Origin: an uncultured Flavobacteriales bacterium
GTDB lineage: Bacteria > Bacteroidota > Bacteroidia > Flavobacteriales_G > Salibacteraceae
Direction of reading: 5' to 3'
Assembly: GCA_937899835.1 (NCBI GenBank)
Contig: CALCCE010000250.1
Location: 1-64,000, forward strand
DNA length: 64,000 bases
The notes below the pieces were generated by a model. That model saw only the letters and a program-made list of their open reading frames with translations, searched no databases and was not told the DNA's origin. The translations under genes were made by a program, and so were the position numbers. Every line of letters starts with the position of its first letter. Positions within the stretch are counted from its first letter, which is position 1. Positions 33,921 through 43,475 of the stretch are shown piece after piece.

Positions 33921-34691
33921 TCATTCTTGTTTACTCATCAGTGCCTCGGTTCGGTATCCTCCAAGCAGTAGCATGGCTTTAGCGCTGGGAGGTCGGCTTC
34001 TGCGGAGGGTTTGTGGTTCGATCCTCACCGAAATGCCCGTGTAGGTATAGGCTTTGGATAGGAGGTACTTGCGGTTTCGTCCTTTGCACCACTGCTGGAT
34101 GGCCGCTTCGGCAAAAGAGCGGTAGGTATGGCCTTCTAAGGGAAGGGCCGGCTCCTCTTCTTCCTCTTCTTGTTTCACCCCGAGGTATAATTGATAAGGG
34201 CTTTCTGCGCGTTTCCGATCAAAATGCCACCGGTTTCGATGGGGCAGCACTACCAGGTTGGCCCTCAAGGTGATGGGTACCAGCAAACGTCCTTTAAATG
34301 AAGTGGATGCGCTTGCCCGATGAACGTATCGCTCCACACTGGGGTGCAATCCGGCTTCATATTTTCGAAAACCAAATACTTCAATGCCTACCTGGGTCTG
34401 TTGTTGCAAGCTTTGGTGCCATTCCAGGGGTTCCAGTCGGCTTTTCTTCCGAAAGGCATTGTACGCATAATACAAGGTGGCTTCGAGCAGTTCATCATCC
34501 GGATGATCCGGATCGATCAATTCATTGGCAAGTCCACTGGCAAAAAAGGCTTGAGCTGAGGCATAGTCCAGATACGGATTGGCGACAACAACCGCAGAAT
34601 CCACCCCAGCCAAGAAGCGTTTCGATTGTGCACAAAGCGATAAGGGAACGAGCAGCACCCATGCCAGGCTAAGTAATACCAAACCTCTCAT
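33921..34691 (-). CDS. secreted CAP/SCP-like domain protein
   Basis: 256 residues, signal peptide about 1-22 (ending SLCAQ). The pattern LYYAYNAFRKKSRLEPLEWH then FAEAAIQQWCKGRNRKYLLS and a YTYTGISVRI strand recalls the CAP (SCP/PR-1) fold, with an N-terminal helix, L.W motif, W..S..HR..LL segment and a final G(I/V).V strand. The active-site His residues are not clearly conserved, so this is a divergent member. A Glu-rich stretch (KQEEEEEEPA) interrupts it. Four-base ATGA overlap with the upstream leucine-rich-repeat gene marks an operon. Confidence 0.65.
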   Translation of the reverse strand: MRGLVLLSLAWVLLVPLSLCAQSKRFLAGVDSAVVVANPYLDYASAQAFFASGLANELIDPDHPDDELLEATLYYAYNAFRKKSRLEPLEWHQSLQQQTQVGIEVFGFRKYEAGLHPSVERYVHRASASTSFKGRLLVPITLRANLVVLPHRNRWHFDRKRAESPYQLYLGVKQEEEEEEPALPLEGHTYRSFAEAAIQQWCKGRNRKYLLSKAYTYTGISVRIEPQTLRRSRPPSAKAMLLLGGYRTEALMSKQE

Positions 34692-37594
34692 ATTCCCATC
34701 ATGGAATACACCGTAAAATAATCCATTTCTTCTACTGGCACTATAGTAAAAGGCACCTGTTGAACGGTTGTACTGCTATATTGAAGCAAGCCCTGGCAAT
34801 CTTCAGGCCGCGCTAAGGCTACACGATTGTCTTTTAGAATCATTATCAATCCAATTTGTGATTTTTGATCATACATGACACCGTTTACGGTTCCATAGGT
34901 AAAAACTGCGTTCGCGGTCAGGTCAAGTACCATCGCTTGTGCTACTTCCGACCATTCAAAGGGTTGGTTTTCGGTATCGACAAATTGAGCGACCAAGGGT
35001 GCCGGTTGGGCCATCCGATAGATTTGATCGCAATTGTAAACACTGAAACTGGCGAGTGCAAAACTGCGATATACGGGATCGGAGATGGTGGTGGCCACCG
35101 GAAGTGGAGCGGCTGTGTTGACCAAATTGTTTCTACCAGCTGCTATGGCCTGGAAGTACTTGGAGGTATCCCGGTAATTTTTGAACTCCTCACGGTAAAC
35201 CAGCATTTTTTCCATGAATTCCTTCCGCTGCTTTTCCAACTTTTCTGATTTCTCCAGGCGCAGTTTTTTTCCTTTATCATGACTTCGGGTATAGCGCTTG
35301 TGCCAACTGCCCAACTCTCTTTGAATTTGGTAATGGTTGGAACGACGAACTCCAGGAAAAACAGGTAAAAGCAAAGTATCGTTGCTTGTGTAAAGGGTCA
35401 ACTCGAAATTGTCCGTCTCGGGAGTGTGCTTTAATTGAAACCCCTGCTCACGATAAGCGGTTCCTCTCCAAAAAGAGAAAGGGTTCTTCTTTTTCCTACC
35501 CAGCTTTCCTTTGCGGGTAAATTTCCGATCAAAATACACGCCTTGAAAATCTCTGAGTGTCTTAATAGCAGGGTATAAACTGTCACCTTCATACGTAAAG
35601 GTCATGTTTCTGCAAGCCTGAAATTCTGGATAGGGATAATGGATTTTTTCTTTCCGCGTCCCTACTCGACCACTTTTCATGATACGGATGTGCATCTTTC
35701 TACCCCTCACCGATACTCGATAATTTAATTGATCGTAAGTCGGATTAGCAGGTGATTGGGGCCTTACAGGAGCTTTGTCTGGCATCAACAGTACCACATC
35801 ATCCGTAGATGGAGGGCTGGCCGGCGTCACTTCATCTTTGCCTACGTTGGTCCATCGGCCGGAGTTGGAATCCAATTCGTAGAGGTTAATCGTTGGAGAA
35901 GCATTTTGCGAAAGGAGGTCTACCTGAATGAGGGCTTCCGGGTTGGGTTGTAGCAATTGGCCGTTTTGCCGGGCTTCAAACTTCATCATGCCCGCCGATT
36001 GAAAAGTATTGCTTACCCCGCCCGAATCGTAGGTCATCGGAATGCCACTGAGTGCAATGGCCAGAGGATTGGAATATTCGGTGTAGCGCATCTCTACCTC
36101 ACCCTGCACCGGATTGCCTTCGGCATCGAGAAAAGCATTGGCTGGAATGTTGAGTCGGGTACCGGAAGCAGTGACCCAAAGGCTGGCGGTGGTGGCATCT
36201 ACCTTTTGTGTTTCTGCTGAAGGCTCCCAACCGGGTACGGGTGGCACAATACCTTTGGCCTTGGTGGTGGTTTGGCTGCTGATCACCACTTCCCTGCTGG
36301 TAGAAGCCTGAAATGGAAGGATTTCATCGTGCAAAAACTGGCAATCGGGCATTTGATTTTTCAACGTATCTACCATTGTTCCCACCATATCGTTTCCATA
36401 GAGTACGCACCGGCGAAGTGCACCTAATGCATGAAAATCCTGGCTCAATGCCGTCATGGAATTCCCCCCCAAATTGAGAAAACGCAAGGTTCGGGCTTCG
36501 TTCAGGGCTTCAGGATATTGTTGCAAGCCACAGCGAACCATGGACAAAGTATCCAGTTTTTTTAGCCATTTCTCATCCTCGAACCATGCATTGGCATCCA
36601 GTGAAGCTGCTCCGTACAGGTGCAAGGCTAGCAGCTTTTTAGGCGCCCAAACCGTAAGCTCTGGCTTTATCAAAGCAGTACTTTGGAGGGTGAGGCTTTC
36701 CAGTTTTTTCAGTCGGTTGATCTCTGAGGGCAACTGATTCCAGCCCGTCTCAATTAGGGCCAGTTGCTTCAATTGTGGGGCACGGGCAAGGTAGCGCAGG
36801 CTTTTGCCATCATCCGCCAGTGGTCCCTCAATGCTGAGGCTTTGCAAAGCTTCCATGTGTTGCCAACCTTTGTGCACCGTTAAAGGGCTTTTGAGCTGCA
36901 ACTTCAATTCCTCCAATTCGGATAGGGTGGATAGAAAAGCAGGCCAGGTCGACAGGTTTTCCAATTCGAGGTACCGCAGTTCAGTAGAAAAAGAGAGTAA
37001 TGGAATACTGTTTTCCCATTGATGATCGGTGGAAACTCCAAAGGCTACGTATTCCAGGTTTTTACAGGTTCTGATCTGTCGGGGCAATGCTTCCAACTGG
37101 TTTCCCCGAAGTTCGAGGTGTTGCAACTTGCGCAAGCGACCGGTCGAGCGGGGAAGCATAACCAACCAATTGTTATTCAACTCGAGGTGTTGCAGCCGCT
37201 TCATGCGCCCCAAGCTTTCCGGAAGCAGCATCAAGTCACAATTGTTCAGCTTCAAGACTTCCAGGCTATCCAGTTTAGACAAAACGCCCATGGCCTGATC
37301 GATATCCAAATCAGGGTTATGGCTTAGATCAAGGGTTTTTAAATGTTGGAGCTGGCCCAATTCTACCGGTAACGTTTTCAGGCGGTTGTGGCTCAGGTCC
37401 AAACTTTCCAATGCGGTACAGTTGGAAATTTCAGAGGGCAAAGTATCCATTTGGCGGTGACGCAAGCTCAGCCGATCGGTGGCATCGGGGTTTTCAAGAG
37501 CTTGCTGAAGGCTTTGGGCAGTTTGCGCCCAAACAGGGAATACCGTTCCCACGAAGAGAACAGCAGCAAATAGGGTGCGGAGTAAGTAGGTCAT
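34688..37594 (-). CDS. secreted leucine-rich-repeat protein
   Basis: 968 residues with a signal peptide (about 1-23). Residues 35-415 carry about 15 leucine-rich repeats of the L..L.L..N.L..LP type (CTALESLDLSHNRLKTLPVE, LKTLDLSHNPDLD). Residues 460-610 form a beta-rich domain (TRLNIPANAFLDAEGNPVQG, AGMMKFEARQNGQLLQPNPE) found in other Bacteroidota surface proteins. The C-terminal third is basic and helical, ending in a small folded domain. It probably binds ligands on the cell surface. Shares its general layout with 39572-41689. Followed by the CAP-like gene with ATGA overlap, preceded by the interrupted anti-sigma-like gene. Confidence 0.85.
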   Translation of the reverse strand: MTYLLRTLFAAVLFVGTVFPVWAQTAQSLQQALENPDATDRLSLRHRQMDTLPSEISNCTALESLDLSHNRLKTLPVELGQLQHLKTLDLSHNPDLDIDQAMGVLSKLDSLEVLKLNNCDLMLLPESLGRMKRLQHLELNNNWLVMLPRSTGRLRKLQHLELRGNQLEALPRQIRTCKNLEYVAFGVSTDHQWENSIPLLSFSTELRYLELENLSTWPAFLSTLSELEELKLQLKSPLTVHKGWQHMEALQSLSIEGPLADDGKSLRYLARAPQLKQLALIETGWNQLPSEINRLKKLESLTLQSTALIKPELTVWAPKKLLALHLYGAASLDANAWFEDEKWLKKLDTLSMVRCGLQQYPEALNEARTLRFLNLGGNSMTALSQDFHALGALRRCVLYGNDMVGTMVDTLKNQMPDCQFLHDEILPFQASTSREVVISSQTTTKAKGIVPPVPGWEPSAETQKVDATTASLWVTASGTRLNIPANAFLDAEGNPVQGEVEMRYTEYSNPLAIALSGIPMTYDSGGVSNTFQSAGMMKFEARQNGQLLQPNPEALIQVDLLSQNASPTINLYELDSNSGRWTNVGKDEVTPASPPSTDDVVLLMPDKAPVRPQSPANPTYDQLNYRVSVRGRKMHIRIMKSGRVGTRKEKIHYPYPEFQACRNMTFTYEGDSLYPAIKTLRDFQGVYFDRKFTRKGKLGRKKKNPFSFWRGTAYREQGFQLKHTPETDNFELTLYTSNDTLLLPVFPGVRRSNHYQIQRELGSWHKRYTRSHDKGKKLRLEKSEKLEKQRKEFMEKMLVYREEFKNYRDTSKYFQAIAAGRNNLVNTAAPLPVATTISDPVYRSFALASFSVYNCDQIYRMAQPAPLVAQFVDTENQPFEWSEVAQAMVLDLTANAVFTYGTVNGVMYDQKSQIGLIMILKDNRVALARPEDCQGLLQYSSTTVQQVPFTIVPVEEMDYFTVYSMMGI

Positions 37595-37631
37595 GTTGGG
37601 GTTGTATAGTTATTAAGATGCAGATTCGGTG

Positions 37632-38696
37632 CTAACCGTTGGGACGCCATGGAAGGCACTTGAAGGTGAACGGTTCTTCACCATCCGAGTTGACTTCCTG
37701 GAGAGAGGCGCTCCACCATTGATTATCAGTGGTTTTCACATAAAGTACTGCAGTTGGTTCTGTCCAAAGCGGAACGAGGCCTTTAGGGTCAATACCTACC
37801 ACTCCATTTGAGAGTTGCCAGTAGGCCAGTTGCGCAGCCATCGGTTTCCCGGCAGCATTCACAAACCGTGCCTTTTTCCAGGTCGCTTTTTCCGTATTAA
37901 CAGCTTCTACCTGAAGCCAGCTTTGGGTCACCACCACAGGTGTAGGATATGGGTCCACCGATGGCGTTTTTTCCATATTCTTCAGCATTTTTTTTCGCTC
38001 TTCAGGATCAATTACCGCAACGAGCTCCACCTTTCGAGTGGCTTCAAACTTCTTAAAAACAGCTTCATAGCGGAAGGAGCCAATTTTTTGAAACTGCTTA
38101 CACGTCCACGAATATTTTTTCATGGTTCCCAATTCCGCTTCAAATCCCGGTGCGGCATGGAAGGTTAACCGCTCATAGCCTGCCAATTCGGGATAGGTAT
38201 TGGCATCGTAAGCAAATTGGAAAGTGAGTTTTCCACTTTCTATGGCTGCTGGAATTTTGCGTTCCAGGCCACCTTCAGAGGTAGTGAGGTTTTGCCATTC
38301 CTGTTGTTCATTGAGGTAGAGCGATGAAGTAACCCTTTGGGGCAACTGCACGGTCAACGGTTCCATTGTAGCCATGCCGGAACTAATGGCCCAAACTTCT
38401 TTGTTCGGATGCGCAAGCGGGAGCCTTATTTCGGCCAACATCACTGCTTTGCCATTGGAGAAAATTTCTACCCCATGGTCTTTTGAAAGCGACACTCCGG
38501 TAGTTGACTTTGCGCCCAGATGACCATTATTGATATAAAGTTGGACTGCTTCAAGCTTGGGTATCCTGCTACGCGGCTCCGCTTGTCCGGCAATGGGTGG
38601 CATTTCGATGGATCGAACGGTATCCGCTGGTCGTTTTTGTGGCTCAGCAGCAATGGCGGAATTCGTCTCCACAAACAACCGAAGTCGTTGTGAAAG
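37632..38696 (-). pseudogene. C-terminal (periplasmic) part of amber-interrupted anti-sigma-like protein
   Basis: Encodes about 355 residues downstream of a TAG codon, in the same frame as the gene at 38697-38909, with no other stop between them. It has no ATG start; the first candidate is a TTG at 38678. It has no signal peptide, yet the content (beta-strand-rich, LQVEAVNTEKATWKKARFVN, QLAYWQLSNGVVGIDPKG) looks extracytoplasmic. All this fits the soluble domain of a membrane anti-sigma-like protein whose cytoplasmic and membrane parts lie before the TAG. Family not recognised otherwise. Whether it is read through, re-initiated or dead cannot be told. Confidence 0.6.
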
Positions 38697-38909
38697 CTAT
38701 GACTCCCCAGTCACATTTTGCCATTGGTACCAGCCCAAAACTCCCAGTCCGATAAGCGCTGTGGCGGCCCAAAGCATCCATTTACTGCCCGAGTTCCACC
38801 AATGGTGTTGTTGCTTGTAGCTTTGGTAGAGCGAATCGAAGTCCTTTTTCTCCTGAAGCGATGCTTTCGATGGGCGGGACCGATCTACCTTAAATTTCAA
38901 TTTTGTCAT
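38697..38909 (-). CDS. N-terminal part of anti-sigma-like membrane protein (70 aa before amber stop)
   Basis: 70 residues: a charged cytoplasmic start (about 1-42), one membrane helix (WMLWAATALIGLGVLGWYQW) and a few outside residues. Its ATG overlaps the sigma-factor stop (ATGA at 38906-38909), as is usual for ECF sigma / anti-sigma pairs. The protein ends at TAG, and the same frame continues for about 355 codons, so the expected full product is about 425 residues: cytoplasmic sigma-binding part, helix, external sensor. The 70-residue piece alone could still bind the sigma factor. Confidence 0.7.
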   Translation of the reverse strand: MTKLKFKVDRSRPSKASLQEKKDFDSLYQSYKQQHHWWNSGSKWMLWAATALIGLGVLGWYQWQNVTGES

Positions 38910-39502
38910 AAGGCTCCCTCCTTTCCGGGTACCAATTTTTTGCGCAATTTTTCAACTACCCGATACGTCCGCACCTTGGCATTGTTTTCAGTAATCTCTA
39001 AGATTTCGGCTATCTCCTTAAAGGGGCGTTGTTCAAAAAATCGCATTTCAATCAATTCTATCTCTGCCAGTTTCAACTGGCGTATTGCGGCCAACATGGC
39101 CTCCACCGCTTGTTCCGGGTATTCGGCCTCCCATTCTTCAGTAAGGTGCTGCAATTGCACCTTTTCCAAGCTTACCACCCTTTGGCTTTTTTGAGTTCTG
39201 AACCATTGGTTTAGTTCGTTTTTTGCAATGCGGTAGAGCCAGGATACAAAGGGCACACCCCGAAATTGATATCGCGGCAGGTGGTGCAAGGCTTTGGTAA
39301 AAACTTGTGAGACCAGATCGTCGGCAAGGGTTTCGTCTTCTACCCGGTTGAACACATACCAATAAATGGCTTCGTAGTGCCGGTCGTAGAGTACCGAAAA
39401 GTGCCTCCGGTCGCGCTGTGCCCTACGAACCTGCTCGTCTTCTTCCGAGATTTGCTTTCGGGTCCGATGGTAATTAAACAAGTTCAATTTGCGGTTGGTC
39501 AT
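38906..39502 (-). CDS. ECF-type RNA polymerase sigma factor
   Basis: 198 residues. Sigma region 2 (YDRHYEAIYWYVFNRVEDET, then LADDLVSQVFTKAL, with the core-binding and -10 recognition helices) and region 4 helix-turn-helix (LAEIELIEMRFFEQRPFKEI, AEILEITENNAKVRTYRVVE) are clear, with no region 3, as in extracytoplasmic-function sigma factors. It is directly followed by an anti-sigma-like membrane protein and further envelope genes, which are likely its targets. Control by an outside signal through the anti-sigma protein is the usual mechanism. Confidence 0.92.
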   Translation of the reverse strand: MTNRKLNLFNYHRTRKQISEEDEQVRRAQRDRRHFSVLYDRHYEAIYWYVFNRVEDETLADDLVSQVFTKALHHLPRYQFRGVPFVSWLYRIAKNELNQWFRTQKSQRVVSLEKVQLQHLTEEWEAEYPEQAVEAMLAAIRQLKLAEIELIEMRFFEQRPFKEIAEILEITENNAKVRTYRVVEKLRKKLVPGKEGAL

Positions 39503-39571
39503 CGGTATAATGCCCCGCTTTCAAAAAGATACACGAAATGGGGTGGGGGTTGGAAAAAAGTCAAAAAAAGG

Positions 39572-41689
39572 CTACGGCTGCCAACCTAAAGCGGTCCAGA
39601 TATCACTCACGGCGGCCAGTTCCGACCGAAACCGCTGCAAATAAAAAGTATGGCAGCCTGGCCGCCGAAAATCATTTTGGGCCAATTGGTTGCTGTTGAT
39701 AACGCCGAGATCGCCATTGCGGGCAATCACAATGAAACAACAACCTGCTTGATCTCCTACATAGGCGGTGATGGCAGAAATGCCCAAATTTCCTTCCAAT
39801 ATGCGCAATTGCTTGCGTTGCGCATCCATGAGCAAAATGGTGGTTTCGGGCACTCGACTAGAATCTTCGTAAGCAAAGGCACATTCAATGCGGCTCACGC
39901 CATGCCAATAATCATCAGAGCCTTCACTCACCAAATTGAAGCCTTCGATTTCCAATCGACGGATCAAGTTGCTTCGACTGGCTTTGGCTCTGGCCAAGGC
40001 ATCTTTTTCTCGGGCCACAATCTGGTCGTAATAATTGAGCCACTGCTTTCGGGTCATGTCTTTTTCTTCTTCCGAAAAATAGGTAGCCGCAAAGGCCGAC
40101 CAGGCCTTATTGAGGCGATTGTGGTAAGCCAGTTTGTAGTGGTTGTGCTCGCGTTGAAGTTGGAGGTGAAATCGTTCGCTTCTGCGCTGCAAAACTTTTT
40201 GGTACCGTTCGAACCGACGGAGGTAGGTGCGTTGCGATTTGGATTCTGGTAAACTGCGGTCAAAAAGTCGAGGAACTGCGGTGATCCTGTCAAAACCATT
40301 TTGGTGTTTCAACTCAATGGTAAAATTATGAGCCGTTTCATTGTAGTAGATTCTCACATCGCTCCACGACTTTTTCCTGAGGTATCTTTTGCGAAAATCT
40401 CTTGAACTCAGATCGCCGATATAGACCCATTTCATACCCATAAAGGCATTTAGCTCTGGGTTTTGGGTGTTGATGTGTACGTTCCAGGCATCTTCGCCCG
40501 AGCGCTTGAAATCGAACCACACCTCTTTGCGGTTGCCTCGCCGGTAGGCTTCCAGGGCAATGTTGTGGTATTCTTCACCGGGCTGACGTCTCCATACATT
40601 GGCATAGTTGATGTCCTGATAACGCTCCATGAAAAGCGAGCTATCAAAATCATAGTTGAATTGCGGCTGGTTGAAAATTCGTGCATAGTTCAAGTAGGCG
40701 GCAGAAAGCACCCGTAAATCTTCACCTTCTAAATCGATGAGGGTGGGCAGCAGGGGTTGATCGGTAACCGCCACCAGGGTATCTGGCGGCAAGGTGCCAT
40801 GGCGCGCCTCTACGATGGTGGCTTGTGGAAACAAAGCTTGCAGCAGCTGCCGTTCTTCGGGTTTTAAACCATTGTCCAGAGAAAGGTAGCGAATCGACAA
40901 CCCCTTGGCTTTGCTAAGTTCTTCTACGGGCTCTACTAAAATGTTGCCCTCAATTTGGAGCGTGTCCAGGTCTTGCAGCGAAGTAAGGTTTTCGTGGAGG
41001 TTGGTCAACACGTTGTCGCGCAAGTCGAGTACCCTGAGGTGCTTCAACAAGTTGATGTTGGAAGGCAGGTTGGTGATTTGATTGATGGGCAAGTGAATTT
41101 CTGTGAGGCGAGGCAACTCAGCCAGCACTTCGATGGCTTTCTCAAAATCGAGCTTCTCATTGCCTTGAATAGAGAGTACCTGCAAGCGAGATAACCGGTT
41201 GAAGTTTCCTGGAAGGTGGTTGAGTTCATTTTCAATCAAATCCAGGGATTCGAGGTGCGGCAAGTGGGCCAACCCTTCTATCAACTGGCGATAATTGAGC
41301 TGTGGGCTCCCAATCACCCGCAAATGACGTAACCCCTGCAATTTCTCTATGCCTGCAGGTGGACGGCTCATCAAGTTATCTTCCAAAGTGAGGTGAGCCA
41401 ACCTCGGGTGTGCCGCAAGGCTCTGCATCAGGTCTTTTTCGTGCTGGCGGTCCCACGGTCCGCGTAGTACGAGATGGGTAAGGTTCACCATTCGGTGGAG
41501 GTTGGCCACCAAACGCATTGCTTCGTTTCCAGAGGCAGCTACTTCCAAACAGCCCACCTTTTCGGGATAAAGAATGGCTTTGCGGATATCCGATTGGCAT
41601 CCTCCGTTGGGTGCTTGTGCCAGGGTCAGATGACCCGACAACAAGCTGATCCAAAAGAAAGACCACAGTGCAATTTTTGGTGTTTTCAC
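39572..41689 (-). CDS. secreted leucine-rich-repeat protein
   Basis: 705 residues, signal peptide about 1-24 (LLSGHLTLAQ). Residues 60-270 carry about nine leucine-rich repeats (LPHLESLDLIENELNHLPGN, LKHLRVLDLRDNVLTNLHEN). The remaining part has a beta-rich module (YNETAHNFTIELKHQNGFDR), a basic coiled region, and a final Cys-containing domain (AGCCFIVIARNGDLGV). General layout parallels the LRR protein at 34688-37594, probably a paralogue. GTG start; no in-frame ATG is nearby. It lies 69 bases upstream of the sigma-factor gene on the same strand and may belong to its regulon. Confidence 0.82.
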   Translation of the reverse strand: MKTPKIALWSFFWISLLSGHLTLAQAPNGGCQSDIRKAILYPEKVGCLEVAASGNEAMRLVANLHRMVNLTHLVLRGPWDRQHEKDLMQSLAAHPRLAHLTLEDNLMSRPPAGIEKLQGLRHLRVIGSPQLNYRQLIEGLAHLPHLESLDLIENELNHLPGNFNRLSRLQVLSIQGNEKLDFEKAIEVLAELPRLTEIHLPINQITNLPSNINLLKHLRVLDLRDNVLTNLHENLTSLQDLDTLQIEGNILVEPVEELSKAKGLSIRYLSLDNGLKPEERQLLQALFPQATIVEARHGTLPPDTLVAVTDQPLLPTLIDLEGEDLRVLSAAYLNYARIFNQPQFNYDFDSSLFMERYQDINYANVWRRQPGEEYHNIALEAYRRGNRKEVWFDFKRSGEDAWNVHINTQNPELNAFMGMKWVYIGDLSSRDFRKRYLRKKSWSDVRIYYNETAHNFTIELKHQNGFDRITAVPRLFDRSLPESKSQRTYLRRFERYQKVLQRRSERFHLQLQREHNHYKLAYHNRLNKAWSAFAATYFSEEEKDMTRKQWLNYYDQIVAREKDALARAKASRSNLIRRLEIEGFNLVSEGSDDYWHGVSRIECAFAYEDSSRVPETTILLMDAQRKQLRILEGNLGISAITAYVGDQAGCCFIVIARNGDLGVINSNQLAQNDFRRPGCHTFYLQRFRSELAAVSDIWTALGWQP

Positions 41690-41813
41690 TTTAGAGGCGA
41701 TTGGTCCTTGAATGGGTGAGATTGGTTCAAATGCTTCCCAATCCTAATCAGATTTTCCTTGTGGGGAGGACAATCTGCAACTGCTACCAAAATGCTACTT
41801 TTATCGCCTTTAT

Positions 41814-43157
41814 ATGGGCAAATTAAAACAGCACTACGCAGCATATTTGGTTATAACGCTTTCGGCCGCGTTTTATGTTGGACTGAGTTATTTTACTGTT
41901 CGCACCCAGGTAAATCAGGTGTTTCTGTTCGCTGGATTACTATTTGCCGGTTACTTTTTTGCCCAACGGCTTCCCCAATTTCCCCTCAAAGGATGGATTG
42001 GGGCAGCCATAGGTTTTCGTCTGATTTGCTTATTTGCTTTCCCTAACCTATCGGACGATCTCTACCGCTTTCTTTGGGACGGCCAATTGTGGATACACGG
42101 CGAAAGTCCGTTTCTGCGGTTGCCCGTTTACCATGCTATGGCAGGATTTCCCATCGAAGGAGCTGGCCCGGAGCTCTACGGTCCCATGAACTCCAAAGAA
42201 TATTTCACCATCTATCCGCCCATTTGTCAGCTCGTTTTTGCACTCGCGGCTGGGCTCGCTTCCGATAGCATCTATGGAGGCACGCTGGTAATGAAAACAA
42301 TTTTAGTAGCTGCAGAAATAGGAAGTATCGCCTTGATTGTAAGCATCTTAAAGACACTCCACCTCCCGGAACGCAATGTTTTATGGTATGCACTCAATCC
42401 CTTGGTCATTTTTGAATTCAGTGGGAATGCCCATTTCGAAGCCCTAATGATCTGCTTTTTGCTCGGAGCAGTTTATCTTTTTCTTAAGGGCAAGTGGCAA
42501 CTCTCAGCGGTTGTTTTTGCATTTGCGGTATGCACCAAACTGTTGCCACTCATGTTTTTGCCCTTCCTGATTCAGCGCTTGGGATGGCTAAAAACCATTG
42601 CCTACGGTAGCATTACAGGCTTGGTCACCTTAACCTTGTTTTTACCGTTTGTCAACCTACAACTGGTCGTCAATTTTGCCGACAGCTTTAGTCTCTATTT
42701 CGAGCGGTTTGAGTTCAATGCAAGCATCTTCTACATCATCCGCGCTGTGGGGTTCTGGTTGGTAGAAAAAGACATTATTCGGCAAGCGGGATGGGTACTT
42801 TCGGTAGTTGTTTTGTTGGGGATTCTTACCCTGGCCTGGAAAGAAAAAGTGCCAAAAAACGGCCAATGGCCTCGCCAAATGCTTTTGGCGCTTACGGTTT
42901 ATTTGGGTTTTGCCACCATCGTACACCCCTGGTATGTTACCACCTTGGTAGCCTTGGCGGTGTTTACCCCATGGCGCTATGCGATGGTCTGGTCGGCTAC
43001 CGCGGTTCTTTCTTACTATACCTATCGGGATACTACTTATACCGAAAGCTATTGGCTCATTGCCATTGAATATGCAGCGGTTGCTGCCTGGATGCTCTAC
43101 GATTGGAAAAGGAAAGAGAAGCCGGGAAATGGAGAGGTAAAGCTGAAAACAACTTAA
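41814..43157 (+). CDS. GT-C family polyprenyl-phosphate-dependent glycosyltransferase
   Basis: 447 residues with about 11 membrane helices. The first external loop carries SDDLYRFLWDGQLWIHGESP, the DD...R..WDG signature of GT-C mannosyl-type transferases (DUF2029/GT87 and PIG-M-like). A second conserved piece is MKTILVAAEIGSIALIV followed by RNVLWYALNPLVIFEFSGNA and HFEALMICFLLG. It probably adds a sugar from a lipid-linked donor to an envelope glycolipid. The two GT2 genes at 46041-48257 may be partners. Divergent from the LRR gene. Confidence 0.85.
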   Translation: MGKLKQHYAAYLVITLSAAFYVGLSYFTVRTQVNQVFLFAGLLFAGYFFAQRLPQFPLKGWIGAAIGFRLICLFAFPNLSDDLYRFLWDGQLWIHGESPFLRLPVYHAMAGFPIEGAGPELYGPMNSKEYFTIYPPICQLVFALAAGLASDSIYGGTLVMKTILVAAEIGSIALIVSILKTLHLPERNVLWYALNPLVIFEFSGNAHFEALMICFLLGAVYLFLKGKWQLSAVVFAFAVCTKLLPLMFLPFLIQRLGWLKTIAYGSITGLVTLTLFLPFVNLQLVVNFADSFSLYFERFEFNASIFYIIRAVGFWLVEKDIIRQAGWVLSVVVLLGILTLAWKEKVPKNGQWPRQMLLALTVYLGFATIVHPWYVTTLVALAVFTPWRYAMVWSATAVLSYYTYRDTTYTESYWLIAIEYAAVAAWMLYDWKRKEKPGNGEVKLKTT

Positions 43158-43384
43158 GCGAGCCGGCTAAGGCGAATGATGATGTCGTCACCGTACGCCA
43201 ACAGGCGCTTGTCTTCAAACAAGGCAGGAAAAACCCATAAATCAACGGGAGGAGATTCCGACTGACTATCCACGTTCACCACCTTACAAGCTAAAGAGTT
43301 GGTGTTGATATATTCTGCAACCACCTTACAGGAAGGACAGTGGTTGCTTATATACAAGGTTAAATTTTGGATAGAATCGACCAT
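43154..43384 (-). CDS. glutaredoxin-like small thiol protein
   Basis: 76 residues. LTLYISNHCPSCKVVAEYIN gives a first strand ending in a CPSC redox motif and helix, as in glutaredoxins. A cis-Pro equivalent is present in DLWVFPALFEDKRLLAYG, and a final helix follows. No signal peptide, so cytosolic. Overlaps the GT-C gene tail to tail by 4 bases. The partner reductase or target is not visible nearby. Confidence 0.75.
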   Translation of the reverse strand: MVDSIQNLTLYISNHCPSCKVVAEYINTNSLACKVVNVDSQSESPPVDLWVFPALFEDKRLLAYGDDIIIRLSRLA

Positions 43385-43475
43385 ATGCTACGTCTTCTTA
43401 TCATGCGACACGAGCGCCAAATCACAATACAAATGTAGCGGGAGGTTGGAGGGAAAAATGTAGGTTGGCCGACAA

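Noticed and set aside
37632-38678. Independent gene with start at 38678
   Set aside because: It starts with TTG, has no signal peptide or ribosome-binding context, and is in frame with the anti-sigma-like gene across a single TAG.
1924-38699. Alternative genetic code (TGA or TAG read as amino acid)
   Set aside because: Several intact genes end at TGA and TAG in well-supported places, for example the overlapping ATGA junctions at 23054, 25780 and 59115; the interrupted frames are better explained as pseudogenes or mutations.
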